A stretch of 11,293 bases of DNA from Funneliformis mosseae (taxonomy: Eukaryota; Glomeromycota; Glomeromycetes; Glomerales; Glomeraceae): positions 1 through 11,293 of the forward strand of contig CAJVPP010003568.1 in NCBI GenBank assembly GCA_910592005.1, in the 5' to 3' direction. Position 1 is the first letter of the stretch; every line of letters starts with the position of its first letter. Both the position numbers and the translations under genes were made by a program. The notes under the pieces are model-generated. The model had not been told where the DNA came from and did not search any database. It saw nothing but the letters and a program-made list of their open reading frames with translations. Below, piece after piece: positions 9,168 through 11,293 of this stretch.

Positions 9168-9262
9168 CAGTGGTGGTCAAAAGTATTGCATCACCCGAAC
9201 ACAAATTTTAAAATTGCAATTTTTTGACAATTAAGGCGGCGCAGTGTACAAAACTTTATTTT
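9168..9262 (+). repeat. Tc1 element terminal inverted repeat, left
   Basis: It pairs with 10718-10812 in inverse orientation for about 95 bp with scattered, mostly transitional differences and small gaps. Strongly shared blocks are the first six bases, GTCAAAAG, CATCACC, TTAAAATTGCAATTT and CAGTGT followed by AAAACTT. Confidence 0.85.
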
Positions 9263-9456
9263 TAGACTTATTATAACGAATCAATTTAGTGGTATAAATT
9301 TCGTTACGCAGTGATGGAATAAAAATTTTTTAAAATAATATTTTTTGTCGATCATGCGATGCTTTTCTTTTGACTGAATTTTATAAAATATTTTTATATA
9401 AATAAAAAAAAAAAATTTATTATTTCAATTATAATAAAACTTTGATAAAAAATTGT

Positions 9457-10482
9457 TTACCATCTTGTATAGCCACCATTAGCTCTAATTATATCATTTA
9501 TATGAGTTAGCATAGTATCAACTAACTTTTTACATACATCAGACCCCAATTTAACCCAAATCTTTTGAATTACATCCCATAAATGATCCTGTGTTCTAAC
9601 AGGTGTTTCAAGTCGTTTCAAATGACGGTCCATTTTATTTCAAAGATGTTCTATTAGATTTAAGTCAGGGGACTATGCTGGCCAATCAAAAACCTTAACT
9701 CTATTATCTTTAAACCATTGCTTTATGAGATGTGCTGTATGTTTAGGATTATTATCTTGTTGAAAAATAATATTTTCCTTATCCATTCCATGTCACTCGA
9801 TGGTTTCTAATAGATCTTCCTTTAAAATTTGATGATATAAATCACTATTCATATGTCCATAAATTCAGCATATGTTACCAACCTCATCAGATGTAAAACA
9901 TCCCCACACCATAATATTACTCCATTCAAATTTGACCGTTGATTTAACATGATGATCACGTAATAGTTTATTTGGTTTTTTCCAATAATATTCTCTACTA
10001 TCTGATCCATAAATCATAAATTTTGACTCATCTGACTAAATAACTTTATTCCAATCCTCTGCTGTCCATGATTGATATTTTTTTGCAAATTTTATACGAG
10101 CAATTCTATGCATTTTTTGAAGATAAGATTTTTTACACTTGATTCTTGAGTTTAATCCATTTTGTCGTAAGGTTCACTTTACTGTACTTTCACTAACTTT
10201 GATTTGTTCTTCAACTTTTAACTTTTTTTGAATTGAAACTGTATTTGTACATTTTCCTGATGAAATAAGCTGCAAAACATTTCGTTTATTTTGACCTGTT
10301 AGGTATCATAAACATTCAGGCTTTAGTTGATTTTTGAAGGTACCATTTTTATCTTTTTTTTGCTTAATTCTAATAACAGTTGATTGAGAAATATTTTCTT
10401 TGAATGCAATATAACGAAAGGGATATCCCTCTTCAAATAGAGTACAAATTCTTAACCTTTTTTCAACAAATAAATAACCCAT
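9457..10482 (-). pseudogene. Tc1-type transposase with seven in-frame stops
   Basis: The frame runs 342 codons from ATG (10480-10482) to TAA (9457-9459) with no indel, the normal length for this family. The N-terminal third is helix-turn-helix-like and DNA-binding (GYPFRYIAFKENISQSTVIR; then VSESTVK and TLRQNGLNSRIK). The catalytic part has SDESKF (Asp151), IIFQQDNNPKHTA (Asp243) and SPDLNLIEHL (Glu278), with 34 residues between the last two, hence DD34E. An intact copy would cut and paste the element by binding its inverted repeats. Stops are TGA at codon 59 (10306-10308), TGA at 103 (10174-10176), TAG at 149 (10036-10038), TGA at 206 (9865-9867), TGA at 230 (9793-9795), TAG at 270 (9673-9675) and TGA at 281 (9640-9642). 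Codons 149 and 281 are expected to be Trp and codon 270 Gln. Confidence 0.93.
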
Positions 10483-10502
10483 CAATATATTTTTTTTTAA
10501 AA

Positions 10503-10530
10503 AAAAAGGATGCTTAAAAGCATCCTTTTT
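10503..10530. repeat. Perfect hairpin upstream of the transposase start
   Basis: AAAAAGGATGCTT (10503-10515) pairs perfectly with AAGCATCCTTTTT (10518-10530), leaving two bases between the arms. It lies 21 bp upstream of the ATG on the transposase strand, and a T9/A9 run (about 10491-10507) partly overlaps it. On the minus strand the hairpin would fall in the 5' leader if transcription starts further out. Confidence 0.85.
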
Positions 10531-10717
10531 ATATGTATTGCATGATTATTTTGAATAAAAATAATCGCGTACGATATGAAGTTATTTATTTTTATAAAAT
10601 CAGTCATAATAAATACATCGCTCAATTTGTATGTTTTTACATTTCACGAAAAATAATTTTTGTTTTCTTAAAAAAAAAAGATTATATAGATTGATAAAAT
10701 AGGATATGACAAATTCC

Positions 10718-10812
10718 TTAAATAAGTTTTATAACACTGTGATTTCTTAATCTCAAGAAATTGCAATTTTAAGATTTGCATTCAGGTGATGTAATTCTTT
10801 TGACTGCCACTG
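10718..10812 (-). repeat. Tc1 element terminal inverted repeat, right
   Basis: This is the inverse counterpart of 9168-9262. The outer end reads GACTGCCACTG and then TA. Weaker similarity to the left end may continue inward towards about 10535, including an ATCATGC(A/G)AT block. Confidence 0.85.
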
Positions 10813-10814
10813 TA
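10813..10814. other. TA target-site duplication, right
   Basis: The TA directly follows the CACTG terminus at 10812 and matches 9166-9167. Confidence 0.85.
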
Positions 10815-11293
10815 AAAATAAAATTAATTTTTTTTTAGATATTTTTTTTCTTTTATTATAAAGTTCTTAAATAATTAAATATTATAATAACTTCTTCTTA
10901 ATTTTATAAAAAAGAAAAAATTGTTAGAAAGATCAGATTTTAAAAATTTTTTAATAAAACTTATTTTAGATTTTAATATCATTAGATTAAAATGTAATAA
11001 GATTTTAATTTAATTAAAATTCTTATAATTTGATTTACTTAATAATTTTCTTATATATAAATTAAATAAATATTAAAATTTTATTTAAGTTTTAAAAAAA
11101 AACTATTTATCTCTTAAATTATCTAGCAAGCAAATTTGCCTATAAACTTAAAAAAATGGTTTATTTTTTTTAATAAAATATTAAATATTAATTTTAGTAA
11201 TATAATAATTATATGTAAAATATAGTTTAATATATATTTTATTAATTTTATTAGAAGAAATTTTAAGTTTATAAGATATTTTTTAAATAATTT
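10815..11293. other. AT-rich non-coding stretch
   Basis: No protein-like reading frame continues from the Mutator-like pseudogene across the Tc1 insertion, which fits an insertion in 5' flanking DNA rather than inside that gene. A short palindrome GCAAATTTGC occurs near 11130. Otherwise the sequence is A/T runs. Confidence 0.6.

Larger units (their letters stand above)
9168..10812 (-). mobile_element. Full-length Tc1-type DNA transposon
   Basis: The 1645-bp element begins CAGTGGTGGTCAAAAG at 9168. It ends with the inverted counterpart at 10812, which read on the minus strand is CAGTGGCAGTCAAAAG. Both ends are flanked by TA (9166-9167 and 10813-10814), the usual Tc1/mariner target duplication. 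Length, terminal CAGT, TA duplication and a single DD34E transposase frame all fit the Tc1 family. It sits about 10 bp upstream of the probable start codon of the neighbouring Mutator-like pseudogene. The transposase frame is broken by stops, so the copy cannot move itself. Confidence 0.93.

Noticed and set aside
9457..10482. Reassigned stop codons (TGA or TAG read as an amino acid) in the transposase
   Set aside because: Both TGA and TAG occur, and the sites call for different residues: TAG stands at an expected Trp (codon 149) and at an expected Gln (codon 270). No single recoding fits, and decay explains all sites.
1..11293. CRISPR array, rRNA or tRNA genes, or a bacterial operon
   Set aside because: No regularly spaced identical repeats, no tRNA-like cloverleaf and no rRNA-like sequence were seen. 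The intron, the Tc1 element and the composition indicate eukaryotic nuclear DNA.

Overview
The window reads as a repeat-dominated stretch of a very AT-rich eukaryotic nuclear genome. No intact gene is visible. I infer an arbuscular mycorrhizal fungus (Glomeromycotina, Rhizophagus/Gigaspora type). The reasons are the base composition, the poly(A)/poly(T) tracts, a fungal-size intron of about 80 nt, and decayed copies of two repeat-protein types that I remember as expanded in those genomes. That assignment is an inference made without a database search.

Layout. Bases 1-109 are poly(A) tracts. Bases 111-500 hold an unrecognised minus-strand coding remnant. Bases 500-2190 are almost featureless AT-rich DNA except for a cluster of TTGACTCAA/TTGAGTTGAGTT repeats at 1623-1855. 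Bases 2214-4541 are a minus-strand pseudogene of a zinc-motif, transposase-like protein. It is split by a 782-bp foldback element (2851-3632) with arms of about 310 bp and a TA flanking each end. Bases 4576-4620 are three copies of a 15-bp tandem repeat. Bases 4817-6290 hold further weak minus-strand coding remnants and low-complexity DNA. Bases 6305-6434 are a CpG-rich repeated segment. Bases 6495-9156 are a minus-strand Mutator-like transposase-domain pseudogene, still traceable from its lost start codon to its last exon and including a recognisable intron (6612-6691). Bases 9168-10812 are a full-length, TA-flanked Tc1-type (DD34E) transposon. Its 341-codon minus-strand transposase frame has no indel but carries seven in-frame stop codons. 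The last 480 bases are plain AT-rich DNA.

How the parts relate. This is a graveyard of nested mobile elements rather than a cooperating gene set. The Tc1 element landed about 10 bp upstream of the probable start of the Mutator-like gene, and the foldback element landed inside the other pseudogene. Decay looks dominated by C-to-T/G-to-A transitions: wherever the ancestral codon can be guessed, the stops fit CAA, CAG, CGA or TGG. I found no evidence of a new functional system. The items most worth checking are the foldback element, the transition-dominated decay, and the CpG-dense island that seems to have escaped it.
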